Both the position numbers and the translations under genes were made by a program. A DNA stretch of 64,000 nucleotides, from NCBI GenBank assembly GCA_001970855.1, contig LSSN01001245.1, forward strand, positions 1-64,000, given 5' to 3'. Of this stretch, positions 11,102-23,700 are shown one piece after another; the first letter of the stretch is position 1, and every line of letters starts with the position of its first letter. Under the pieces are notes generated by a model. That model did not search any database, was not told the origin of the DNA, and was given only the letters and a program-made list of their open reading frames with translations. The stretch comes from Smittium culicis. Lineage: Eukaryota > Kickxellomycota > Harpellomycetes > Harpellales > Legeriomycetaceae.

Positions 11102-13909
11102 ATTCAGGTCCAAATATAATTATTTGTATGTATCGCAGAGTAGTTACATCGCTAAATACAAGAGTTTTTTGTTGATTTTTTAATTTGGAGAGAAAGTATA
11201 AAATAAAAGAAAATGATATGATATAAAATAATGTAAGACGGTATAAGTAAACTAAGCTGTTACAAATTTGATTTAATGCAAAATTTTCATTTCATTTTTC
11301 ATTTGGATTGAAAGATTTTAACTTTTGTTTGATTCGAGTATTATGAATAAAACAACTAAGAAAATTCTAGCTAATGAAAAAAATTAAATTTGTTAAAATT
11401 TTATCGTAAACAAAAACAAAGGCGAATATATGGTAATTTTAAGCGTAAATCTACCTTTATTTTCGATTAAAGATTTAATGTTGTGTATATTAAATATATT
11501 CGCAGAGGGTTTTAAAGCGTATATTTATGTTTTAGATAATGTTTATGAAAATTAAGAGAAAAAAAATTAAATTTTCTTAATTATTTTTTTTAATTGTAAA
11601 CTTTGTTCCAAGAATTTTTGTTTTAAAGGTTAAAATTTAATTAAATTTTTGGGTTTAAATCAAATTTTTAGCCTTGATAATTTATGAGCTTTAAGTTTTC
11701 TGTTTACTTTTTACTCTTTTTTCGATGCTATTTATTTTTTTTTATTTAAGCTTAAGTCCTAATTAATTAAAAAAAATAAAAACTAACTATAAAAAATGTA
11801 TTCACTAAAATTCCAGAGCGAGCAAAAATTCTCCATATTCAGCTTTTTATCGTGTGTTTCTAGAAATTTTGTTGTCTTTTCGAACAAATCAAGTTTCTTA
11901 GCGTTGTTTTCTTTTTATTTTGATCTCTTGATAAATGATCGGCTTAAAATGGTTCATATTTTCTTTGTATTCGAAAAATTTATAATAATCTACAGATCTT
12001 CCATCTAAAATCGCTTTTATCTCTATTCGCTTTCTTTTGTAGCTTGAAAGGTTAAAATTTTTATACCAAACTGATTTTATTTTCCCCTTTATTTTCCCTT
12101 TTATTTTTCTTTCTTTCTTTCTTTCTTTCATTTCAATCAGTCGTAGATTCACCCTACGGCAAATATGATGACTAGGAAAGTTAATTCCAATTATTAAATC
12201 TAAAATAAACCAAATTGTACTAAATTTGAAAATTTTTGATACAAAAAGAGCAGCCTAAAATGATTCTGAGGCTCGCTCTCGAAAATTTTATTATAAAATA
12301 ATATTCCATGGTAATTTTTTTTTTTTTTAGTTTTAAATTTGGTTTTAATATTATCAAATAAATAAGCTTCAAAATATTAAAAAAGGGTATAAGGTAATTA
12401 AATCTTAAATCTCGTATTTCTATAAGTCTAAAAAATTTAATTACTGGCACTAATTCATAACTTTAAACTTTAAATCTTAATACTAATTTTTTATTTTTAT
12501 TATCTTATTTTCAAACAAACAAAACTTTGATTCATCAAACCAAAATCCTTAATTGAAAATAAATGTAGTGGTATATTAAAAATAGCACATAAATGAATTT
12601 ATTTGACAGTCCGATATATTATAGCTTAGGTTCTATATATATATAATTATGGAAATTAAGCTAATATAGAAAAAGTCAGTTTAATATAAAATTATTTAAA
12701 TTTTAGTATTTATTTCCATGGGTTATAATTCTTTAAATCTCGCCGTATTTCAAAACTTCGATAAAATAAATCTTGAAATATATATTCAAACATTAAATTT
12801 CAAGAATTCAATAAAAGATTCATATAAAATAAAGAAAATCATTAATAAAATTATAAACTTGCTAAAAATTAAAATCCATTAGAGTACATGGGTGATTAAT
12901 TATGAAGAGGTCATAAAATAGTGTGAAGTGTTACATTGTATATAATTTCATTTTAATTAATATCCAATAGAAAAAATCGGTTCTTTTGTCTAGCAAATAA
13001 AAATTCTTAGTTGGAATAAATAAGTATTGAAATTGAATGCCTTTTTAATTCTGCCAATAATAAATACAGCATCCCAATACCCAAGCCAATAAAATTATAC
13101 AATAAATGCTATCATCATTCATAATCTCTAATATTTAAAAAGCTAACAAAAACATATGCAATTTTTGTAAAGTAAAATTATATCATAATCTCAGCATATG
13201 CTAAATCGAGTTCATAATGTCAATTTCAGTTGATGGATATTGGTAAAACCGTTTATATTTTATAATTAGTTTCATGCTATGCAAATTCAAGTCAAGCATT
13301 TGGTGTTTCAAGCATCAAAGTTGTCATCAGAATTACCATCTCAGAAGTGATACAAATTAATTTTTTTCGGGTATCATTTTGGGCCTTTCTAATTGTTGCC
13401 TTTCGATTATTGAAACTCAATATTTTGTTGAAGAAAATTCTAGAGCTCATAGCTATAATTTTGAATCGCCAATAGTTTATTGGTTCAAATGATCTATTCA
13501 TTTGTTGAGTACTATTGTGATTATTAGAGAGCATAAAATACCATAATTGGACAAATGTGAATGTATAAATATATAGATTTTGAAATTCTACTAATTATTG
13601 GGCTATTCGAGTTTGGCTGCATATAAGTGCTTGGTTTATAAATCTCTGGCGAATCACTAATTTAGCTGTATACAGAGAAATACCCCTGAAATCGTTAGCT
13701 CATTAATTGTTTGTCACAGTTTACATTTAATGCAGCGAGTGATAGGTTAGTAGTGATGATCGTAAAAAGCAAATAAGCATCTAGCGCGTCAAGTTACAAA
13801 TAATTCATGCCTAGTAATCTATCTTTTCTTATAATAAATTCTTTATAACTTTTTCTATTTCTTATAGATCAGGAGCTCTAACCGAAAAACTATTGTGACA
13901 TAAATTAAA
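11102..13909. other. Gene-free AT-rich spacer upstream of the PI4-kinase gene
   Basis: No convincing reading frame. It contains a TTTC microsatellite at about 12105-12128 next to pyrimidine-rich runs, T-runs near 12316, and a somewhat less AT-biased stretch from about 13200 to 13900 that probably holds the PI4-kinase promoter. Two minus-strand open frames here (13292-13534 and 13862-14083) show no recognisable family. Confidence 0.5.
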
Positions 13910-16900
13910 ATGTTTGCTTACAGAAGGTAACATGCTTACAATGTTAATCCCCGTTTTAAACCTAATTTCACACAAAATATTCTCATAACATATTATACGA
14001 AATTCAATATTATGACATTTACCCACAGTTAATTTTACTAACGCCTCCTTATCAAACTCTATTATTTTAGCTTGCATAGACATATAACAAATGAGCTATC
14101 TGATGTTTTGGCTCAAACTGTAGGAATAAAAAAGGAGGGAGATGCTGTGATCGTCGAAGATTTAAACTTAAAGCAAATGATACAGCTATCAAATGATTTA
14201 ATCCGTTCCATAAACTCTTATAAATCTCAGCTAAAATCAAACATTAAGCCTAAAAAGCTTCTACTGGTAAGAAAATTTATAAAATTTATACTTATAAGTG
14301 TTAGCTCATATATTTACTTTTTTTTATTTATTAGTCATTAAGGCAACAGGATATTTTACTTATGCTAGCAAAAACAGCAAAATCCTCATCTGATTATGAA
14401 CAAAGCTATATACTAACAAAAAGAATACTATACATTTATCAATCGATATTTTTCTTTGAATTTGAAAAAGATTTGTTACTAAATTCTCATATACCCTTAA
14501 CCTATGAGTTTTTAAAAAACTTCACTCAAGATCTGTTACAAATTGGCAATAATAATGTCACTGTTAATCCGATCATTAGAAGGATTGTCTGGGAACAACT
14601 CATAAATTTAGAAAAAAATTTATCAAATGTTTCGGCAGGGGAAGTGTGGGCCGAAATAGTTCCTTCCTTTCTGGGAATTGTTGATGCTATCGATACCAAC
14701 ATGACATCCTGCTCTGATTCAGATATCGAATACGCAACAACTTTATCCACGCTTCTGTTTGATAGTAAAAGCTTAAAAACCATGAATGATCATTTCATAA
14801 GAGCCCAGAAGCAATCTGACAGATCCAGAGGAAAAATATCTTTAAAAATCTATGCCAAGAATGGTTGGAAGCCTTCTGGAAATATTCTCATGGTTAACTT
14901 TTTAAAAGTTATACAAACTCTATCTGAGCTAATGTTGTTGAATTCTTTAGTAAAGTCCAAAGATATAAATGAAAGCCTTTTAAAAAATAAAAACGGGAAA
15001 GAGCTAAAATTGCTTGTAAGAGAACATGAACCAAAAAAACCACTTACTTCTAATCTTTCTCCAAAGGCAAATGAAAATTTGCTAAATTTGCAAAAAATAT
15101 CCCTAAATACTTTTTTGGAAATGAGATCTATATTGATTTCCGGAAATATTGATAGCTCTGAACTTAAATCATCTGCAAGCGATTCAGCACAACTAATAAT
15201 GAGAAGATGTTTAATAGTTGCGTCAAATTCAGGTCTACTTCGAGGAAAGCTAGAGGACGATTTTCTTCTTTGTGTCTTTGGTCATATTAGGAGTAGACAA
15301 AATAAGAAAACACCTCTTGTAACTAAAGAGTGTTTTAAAGTTTTATCCAAAGCCGCTAGCTTTTTTAGTGATTTACGCCCTTCAATATCGCGAGCTATCG
15401 TAGATTATATTCTAGCAACTGATTTCGATGACTTGAACAGTTTTACAACAGAAGAAAATAGAGAATCTCAGAAAAGGATACTTTTTCTATCCGTCAAAGC
15501 TTTAACCCGCTGCCTCTATACTGAAACTGGTAATGTTTTTCAGATAGCTTCTGCTATGCATGAGATGGCTAATGGTCTTTTGTCAGATAAAAGCAGTGAC
15601 CCAATAAAAGTTTCTTCAGCAAAAATCAAAATCTCCTATGCTTTTACTTTTATTTCAGTTATCTGCAAAAATAGTGAAATTTGCTCGCTGGCAGTTAGTA
15701 TGCTTCTTGGACCCGAGTTTAGAGAGAAGGGGACCGTTTCCTCAACACTAGTATCCTGCTTCGGTCAAATAGCGATTTTTGGAAATTCTCAGACTAGACT
15801 AGATATAGTAGCTGCTCTTTTGAATTTTTTTAATTACAATAGCATCAGCTCTGAAAGTAAAATACTTTTTGTCGTATCAAGCTCTCTAGCAAAGCTTATT
15901 AAAAGCATCGACGATAAAGAAACCCAATGTTCAATCTTCGGAATTGTGATGCGATCTTTTATTGCGACTAGCAATAAATTCCTAGAAAAAAAAAACGATA
16001 GACATATACCCTTTTTTTACTATTCTTCAATTATTGAAGCTATCGCTGAAAAATGTTTCAAATTTGAGCCAACGTCTGAAGTAGTATCATCATGGAGGCA
16101 ATTTTGGTTTTTAATGGTTTTCCTAGGTTTAGCTGATAATCAAAACGAAAATAATGCAGAACTTAAAAGCCTTGAATCTTTGTCTAGACATACACCTTTA
16201 TTAGTTCATTACTCAACCGTTAACTACTTTGAAACTGAAATAGGATATAGTGTTCCAAATAAAACGGCAAGCGAAGAAGCTTTATTAACGAATCGGATTC
16301 GAGGTAAGTTACAATCAATGTACCCAAACTTATCAGCAACTTTCAGATATATGGGACTGGCACAATTGATTTTTCTTTTTTCGGTATCCTTCATTGAGTC
16401 TTGTAAAGCTCGTAACGGTAACATATGCTCAATCCTTGGGTATTTTATGAGTCCTGCAATACTGAGCTCCAAACTAATCGTACCACTTGAGGCCATTTTT
16501 AAAAGCGTGACGAGGATTTATATTAAAGAATCTTCATTTAAAAGGATACAAAATTCTCATAATAATATACAACCATCAATAATGGGCTCTAACGAAGAAA
16601 ATTTAGGAGCTAAGCTACAGCACTTATCTAATAACTCACGTGTCCAAATCCAACAGTTATTAATTCTAGCTTGTCACCACACAAACTATGTTAGTGAAAA
16701 TGGGATTTACGCCGTTAATGAAATATTAATGGACAATTCTTTTGATCTTCTTGAAAAAGACACGATAAATGTTTTGCTTGAACTTTTGCAGCTTGTATGG
16801 CTCAGTTGCAAATCAGAGCTAGATGATAGCTTTGCTCCTGTTTACTTATTTTCATCCCCAATTTTAAACTTTGTTATGCAATTTCCTGACTCAATGACCC

Positions 16901-19900
16901 ATAGGCGCAATTTATTTAATAGCTTTTCATCCAATGCTCTTAAATGGCTAGAAAAAACGGGATCAAATTCACCGATCGAGCTTCAAGTTTTGCTATATAA
17001 CTACCTCAGAATCAGCGAACATATGTTTGAGGGTGCATTCATATTTGAGTCGCATGTAGGTAGATCTTTGGCCTTACAAGTAGGTAGAAAATTGAATCCT
17101 GTAACTTCGTCTGGCCCTGGTAGTCTAGCAATATTTGAGCAAGGTGATATACAGGCCGGTGCTGGAATTTCTAATCTTGGCTTAAGCGACAATGCTTCAT
17201 CGTTTTTGTATAAATATGGTGAGCAATGTTTTATAAATGGAAGAAATTTTGACTATGACTCTATTTATCATATCAAAGAAAAACTTTCTGAAATATACAA
17301 AGCATCCAAAGAAGGAAAATTTAAAAAAGTAGAATTTTCTGAGCTATCTCGTGTTTCGTCTTTATTAGCAATTGCTGGTAGCATTCTTGTCCGTAAAAAG
17401 GCAGTAGATATGGAGCTAGTTCGCTTATTAGTCTGGGTTCCTGTGACAATTTTCCATAATTCTCTAATGCAACAAGCGATTTACGTATGGACAAATATAG
17501 TAGTTGAGAGGCCTGATGTCGAGCTTGTTATTGTTATCGAATTAAGTATAGTTTGGCATTGGATTATTCAAAACAACCATGGCGTTTTTACACAACTTTT
17601 TGAACCAAAGAACCCATTCCATTCTCGGATGTCATATGTTCCTTCAGATAAATTTGCTAGGTCTACGGTGTACGCGGCAATGTCCAAAGAGCTTATGCCA
17701 CAAAGGTTGCTTGTTACGTTTTTACTTCACAGATTAGATGCTTCATGGAGTAGTCCGGTTTATTCTCGTTCCATTGCCGATACAATGATAAGAATACTGC
17801 AGTTAACTTTTGAAAATATTGATAAAATGTCAACAGCAGCTTTGGCGCGGTATGAAAGATTTCAACTGGTTTATATGGGCTTAAAGGTGCTTCAGTGGAA
17901 GTTTCCGGATTGGGTCTCAGAAGCCCGTTTTAGAGAGAAACTTTTTGAGCTTGCATTTTCTTGGTTCTTTATTCTCCCAAAATGGAGTTTCAGTGGAAAT
18001 AAATCCCTTTTGGCATTAGAAATAAAACTATTAATTGACACTCATAGTGAGCTGCAAAAATACAAGCTTATACTACCTGACTCAGGATCATTTACCAGAG
18101 CCGATCGTGATTTAAACCTTGATAGGTTTGATTCTAACACAAGTAGCTCCAAAAATGGTGCGATGACACCTCTTTCACCGTTTAACTTACCATCAAACAA
18201 CAACTTTGCTGATACTCATAAATCAAGATCCATTAGCCATTCCAGAAACATAAGCGTTGCTACAACAGACTCTTCTATAGTACCACTTCAATTCCTTTCG
18301 CAGATGGAATTGAGATTTAAAAGAAACCAAGCTTTGCTCTTACTTCTTTTAGAATCCGAAATCAGAAGGTTGGTAATCTGGGCTAATCCTTCAGGAGAAG
18401 TTGCACCGATTTTTTCGAGTGCTGCTAGATTTTCTGCTGAGCCGCCTTTATCTAACGATGGCTGGAAAAACATGGTTAGAGATGCTTGGATTGCGGATCC
18501 AAAGCTAGCAATTTATTTGACAAAAAGGTTTCCACATCCCTCAGTAGAAGCTGAGCTCAAAACTTTAATCCAGGCTTTCCCTGGAGAGTTGGTTCTTGAA
18601 GGTGAATCTCTACTTTTGTTAATTGGCGAAAATAGCGGAAATGGAAACCAAGCTGCAAATACCTATTCATACAACGACAGCTTATCAAACAGTGATTTTA
18701 AAAGCCTTAAAAGTTCGAAATCAATTCAAAACACTTTTAGCAGCATATCTTCTAAAAAAATAAATACCACACAGGATGATATAACCAGACTACTGCTTGC
18801 TAAAGATGACAGCCAGGTTTCATCGAGGTTAGAAGAAGAAGCTCGCCGTGTTGCAAGTTTGATGTCAGAAAACACATCAATAAACTCTGCAAGAACATTC
18901 AGAGAACTAAAGTTTTTGCTTTACTACGCTTCCGTTTCACCAGTATCTGCTATTGGTCTGCTTTCGTCTCCATTGGTCAGGGAGCCATTAATCCAACAAT
19001 ATGCCATGAGAGCTCTTGAAAGCTTTTCTGTGGATGTTGTATTTTTTAATATCCCTCAGCTTGTACAAGCTCTCAGATATGACCAGCAAGGTTATGTTGA
19101 ACGTGCTATTATTGAGGCTTCTAAAATCTCACAGCTCTTTGCTCATCAAATTATATGGAACGTTAAAGCCAACGAATTTCACGACGACGAGGGCAAAGTA
19201 CCTGACGTTGAGTTGAAGCCTAAACTTGATAGAATCAAAGCTAAAATAATTTCGGATTTATCAGGAGAAGACAAAATATTTTACGAAAAAGAGTTTTCAT
19301 TTTTCAATAAGGTTACTGCTATATCCGGTTCACTAAAACCTTATGTAAAAAAATCAAAGGCTGAGAAAAAGAAAAAAATTGATGAAGAAATGAGAAAAAT
19401 TAAAGTAGAAATGGGTGTTTATTTACCCAGTAATACAAATGCGAAAGTTGTTGGAATCGATTATGATTCTGGAAGACCACTTCAAAGTCACGCAAAAGCT
19501 CCGTTCATGGCAACATTCTATATTGTTCCCGATAAAGAAGTTGATGACGACATCAAAGAGCTCGTGGGCGGAGGTCATAACTCTTCTTCAAGCTTTAATA
19601 AAGACTATAATTTGAATAATAAACATGACTCGGGTGATTTGAACAACTCTTCTTTAGCTAAAATAAACTCAATAACTAATGAACCACAGAACTTAGTAAT
19701 CAAAATGAGAGCAGTAAGATCAAACACTTTAGCAGAAAATGTTCCAGATCCTTTGATAGGATTGGTGCTCGAAAATGCTGACAGCAAAGATCAAGATACT
19801 AAAATTGAAATTAAATTAACAGGCATACACGGGGATTCCATAGACTCTGTTAAAAATACCAGCAGCTCCCATTTCCTTATGAATAATCATAAGCATGAAA

Positions 19901-20775
19901 GCCAGTCTATTATTAAAACTAGCGCCCTTGTAAAAATCAACGAAACCAAAGTTTATGATTCACCTAAATTATCCATTGACAACGCCCAAGTTAGACTTTC
20001 AGCTATTTTTAAAGTTGGTGACGATTGTAGACAAGATATGCTTGCGCTGCAAGTGATTGCAATATTTAAAAACATTTTTGCTTCATGTGGCCTCGACTTG
20101 TACCTTTTCCCTTATAGAGTCGTATCAACTGCTCCCGGTTGTGGTGTTATAGAAGTTATCCCAAATTCTATTTCACGTGATCAACTAGGAAGAGAGAAAG
20201 TAAACTCTTTATACGACTATTTTTTAATTAAATATGGAGGTGCAGATTCCATTCAATTCCAACAAGCTCGTTCAAACTTTGTACAGTCCTGTGCGGCCTA
20301 TTCAGTTTTGTCATACTTACTCCTATTTAAAGATCGTCATAATGGTAATATCATGATTGACGAAAGTGGACACTTGATACATATAGATTTCGGATTTATT
20401 TTAGGAATAGCGCCTGGCGGAATTACATTTGAGAGCGCACCATTTAAACTCACTACTGAGTATATACAGGTTATGGGAGGTTCTTATAACGCACAGCCTT
20501 TCAAGTTATATTGTGATTTATGTGTAAAGGCATATTTAGCATGTAGACCATATGCCAATGAAATCATCCAAACAGTTTCAATTATGGCTGATAGCGGCTT
20601 ACCTTGTTTCTCTAAAGCTGACGTATTGAATAAACTAAGATACAGATTCCAACTAGACTTATCTGAACAGGGTGCTGCAGAATTTATGATGGCAAGGATT
20701 TATGAATCATATGAAAACAAAAGAACTGTTCTATACGACTCTTTCCAAAAAGCTACTAATGGAATTCCTTATTAA
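13910..20775 (+). CDS. STT4: Phosphatidylinositol 4-kinase, Stt4/PI4K-alpha type, 3 coding exons
   Basis: Makes PI4P from phosphatidylinositol, in the family acting at the plasma membrane with an Efr3/Ypp1-type scaffold. Exons: 13910-13926, 14071-14266, 14335-20775; junctions join in phase to 2217 aa, close to yeast Stt4 (about 1900) and human PI4KA (about 2100). Most of the N-terminal 1500 residues is alpha-solenoid-like. A helical lipid-kinase accessory region precedes the catalytic domain, which starts with FKVGDDCRQDMLALQVI near residue 1964, carries DRHNGNIMID (about 2071) and the activation-loop HIDFGFILGIAPGG (about 2087), and ends normally. A Lys/Glu-rich segment (KKSKAEKKKK, about 1745) and Ser/Asn-rich inserts near 1330-1380, 1520-1560 and 1820-1860 are probable disordered loops. 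The tiny first exon (MFAYR plus two bases) is chosen because exon 2 has no ATG near its head, AAG|GTAACA is a good donor, and the acceptor is preceded by a pyrimidine-rich CTCTATTATTTTAG. Confidence 0.93.
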
Positions 20776-23700
20776 TTTCTATGTTATAAATTTATAACAA
20801 ATTTTATCTCTGGTCCATTCTCAATTATATCGTATATTTATCCCTTTTAGTAAAATTTTTCCTATAAATCAGGACGTGAATAATAACATCCAAAAAGTTT
20901 TTACAATGATAGCTTGAATAATATACATTTTTATAATAAAATATATATCGAAATGTTAATGTTAATGCTAATATCAATATCAATATTTATATTATTGGAA
21001 TATTATTTTGCTTTATAGTCTTAATGGCTTTAAAATATTCATTGCTAATTAAAGGCATTCTTTCTCTAGCTCGTAAAAACATTTTTGATTGCTAGAACAC
21101 TCGCTAATGAATTTTATTAGGCAATCATCTGAGCTTTGTATGTTCATATCATATCATATCTCAATGATGACATGTATTACAAATGATCAAACCATTTATT
21201 TCTAAACCCATCAATAAATATTATCGAAATAGCTATCTGATACAACCAGTAAAATTTTCTAATCGAAGCCAGCAAATAAATTATAATGAGAAGTTTTTCT
21301 TAACGAAATAACCCCCTAGTTAAATAAAATACCAACTTATTAATTGTAATTTTAAAATGGGTTATTTATTTATTATCGATAGTCAAGATTTATGTTATTT
21401 AAAAATGCAATTTATCAAAAAAAATAAAAAATAGCAGAAAAGAATATAGAGAAAAATTTTTATGCAGGTGAAAGTATAGAATGAAAATAGAATTCTTTGT
21501 GGGAGATTTTTTGGCAAAAATTTAAACTTAATTCAGTTTTTTTATAGTCAAATAAGATTTATCAAAAATTAGAAAGTTTTTTTATCGACTTTTAATAGTA
21601 GCTCTGAAACCATAAGGCAAATTTAGTGAATTTGAAACTATGTATCACAAGTATTTTTTTTTGAAAAATACCAATAGAATTTTAAAATTATACAATAAAA
21701 AATTTTTTTTCAAAAATATTTTAGTTATGATAAAATTCTTAGTTAAAAATTTTATTTTCAAACAGACATTTATGAGATATTTAAATTTAACGTTTTAATT
21801 AAAACTCGGATAAATTTTTGGTAAGATATTTCAAAGTATCGAAAAAAAATATAAAAAATATTCTTTTATTATTTGCTATTAGCTTATTTGAACTTTGATA
21901 ATCTGCACTAAATTTTTATTAGACTAGGAATATATCAAGATTAGAAAAATGACCAAAAAAGAAGTCTGATATCCAAAATGATAAAAGAAGCGAAGCTCAA
22001 TTATTTTGAAACGAAGTGTAACTTTTGATAAAATGTGAATATTTCAAAAAGCTAATATTAGAAACTATTAAACTTCGTGGTATTTGAAATTTTAGCTGAA
22101 CCGTTTATAAGCTTATTTAGACTTGAATTTTTATATAATTTACTTTTTTCTTATAAATTCACAATAGCTATATTCTATAAAAAAATCAAAATTTTAACCT
22201 TGTATCCTTTCTCGTTTTCAGATTATAATTCAAAATAAAATTTTAATTTTTTATATGCCTAATTTTTGTGATTATTATGTATTATTGTTTTTACAAAAAT
22301 AAATTTGTTTTATTTTGATACAGCATCTAAGCATTTAGTTTATATCAATCTTAAATATGACTAAAATTTAAAGATTTTTTGACGATTAAAAATTTTCTAA
22401 TTTTCTCACGGTTTTTTGTCACTGAAAAAATATAAATATTATGTTATACTGAATTATTAAGTGAATTTATTTGAATTTTTATGAATTCTGAAAACTTTTT
22501 GAGCTTTTTTGTATAAAATAAAAATATTTATTATACTTTCTGGATTATGAAATGCTTTTTTAGTCATTAAAATACAAAATAAAATTACATCGCATATAAT
22601 TTTATTATTATAAAGCATTTATTATCATGAAAAAACTTCATAATGTGATTATAAGTTTCCATTTAAATTAAAATTATAATATCTTACCTAGAGATATATT
22701 ATAATTTTCTTTATATAAATTTCAGCGATAAAATTATAGAAAATCAATAAATATTTACTATCAGTATATTTACTTCTTCCGCAGACAGATTGTTAAATAG
22801 AGTTTTGGCCTTTTAACACTTTGATACTTTGATACTTTGATACTTTGATACTTTGATACTTTGATACTTTGATACTTTGATACTTTGATACTTTGATACT
22901 TTGATACTTTGATACTTTGATACTTTGATACTTTGATACTTTGATACCTTGATAATATATAATATTATAACATATCTGTAGTTTTTTTAAAAGAAAACAG
23001 AAAACTTGATTAGTCTTGAAATAAAATAAAAAGAATTGTGTCTATTTGGCTATAATTGATATAACAAGAGAATTATATCGTCAATAAAAGGTTCATTGAT
23101 CATATTTATAAGATTCTATTAAAATTTTCAGGCGATTTGGATCATTTTAGTCTATTTTATTATTTGAAATTACTCGAGGCAGTTCAAAAAAGTCTGATTA
23201 AATTATATTTTTTATTATATTTGAAACTTTATTCTATTATCTTTTTTTTTTTTGCTCGACTAAAAGAAAATAAACTAATTATTGAATTAGTTCAATAGAA
23301 TCTATTAAAAAAAATAACGTTTTCGAATTATTGAATAATTTTATCCACTCTTATGTCTGATTAAAACAAAAATAAAAAACTACGATTGAAATCATCTTGG
23401 ATAAATATGCTAATATTACTATTATTAGAGTATCAAACAAAGGGTAAACTTTATAAAGTTTAAGAGTTTTTTTTTTTTTAATAAAACATGAAGATATAGG
23501 ATTTAATAAATGTTAAACTATTTTTCTCATTTTATATTTAATGAGATATATTTTACCCTAAATGAATCGAAAAGCTTTAAATAGCATTGTTAAACGAAAT
23601 AAACTATTTAATTAAAAAAACAATCAAAGAAAAGCATACTATAATAAATTTATTAATAAATCGATAGAACATTAGTTTATAATAATACGTTGTGTAGTAA

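Noticed and set aside
11898..12152. Minus-strand Lys/Arg/Ile-rich open frame
   Set aside because: Produced by the TTTC microsatellite and neighbouring pyrimidine tracts.
13292..13534. Minus-strand open frame of 80 codons
   Set aside because: No family similarity, no convincing splice partners; kept only as a note within the spacer.
13862..14083. Minus-strand open frame of 73 codons overlapping the PI4-kinase start
   Set aside because: It covers exons 1-2 and intron 1 of the PI4-kinase model on the opposite strand, has no recognisable family and can be explained by chance.
22818..22955. CRISPR-like array
   Set aside because: The units are contiguous 8-mers without spacers; it is a minisatellite in a eukaryotic genome.
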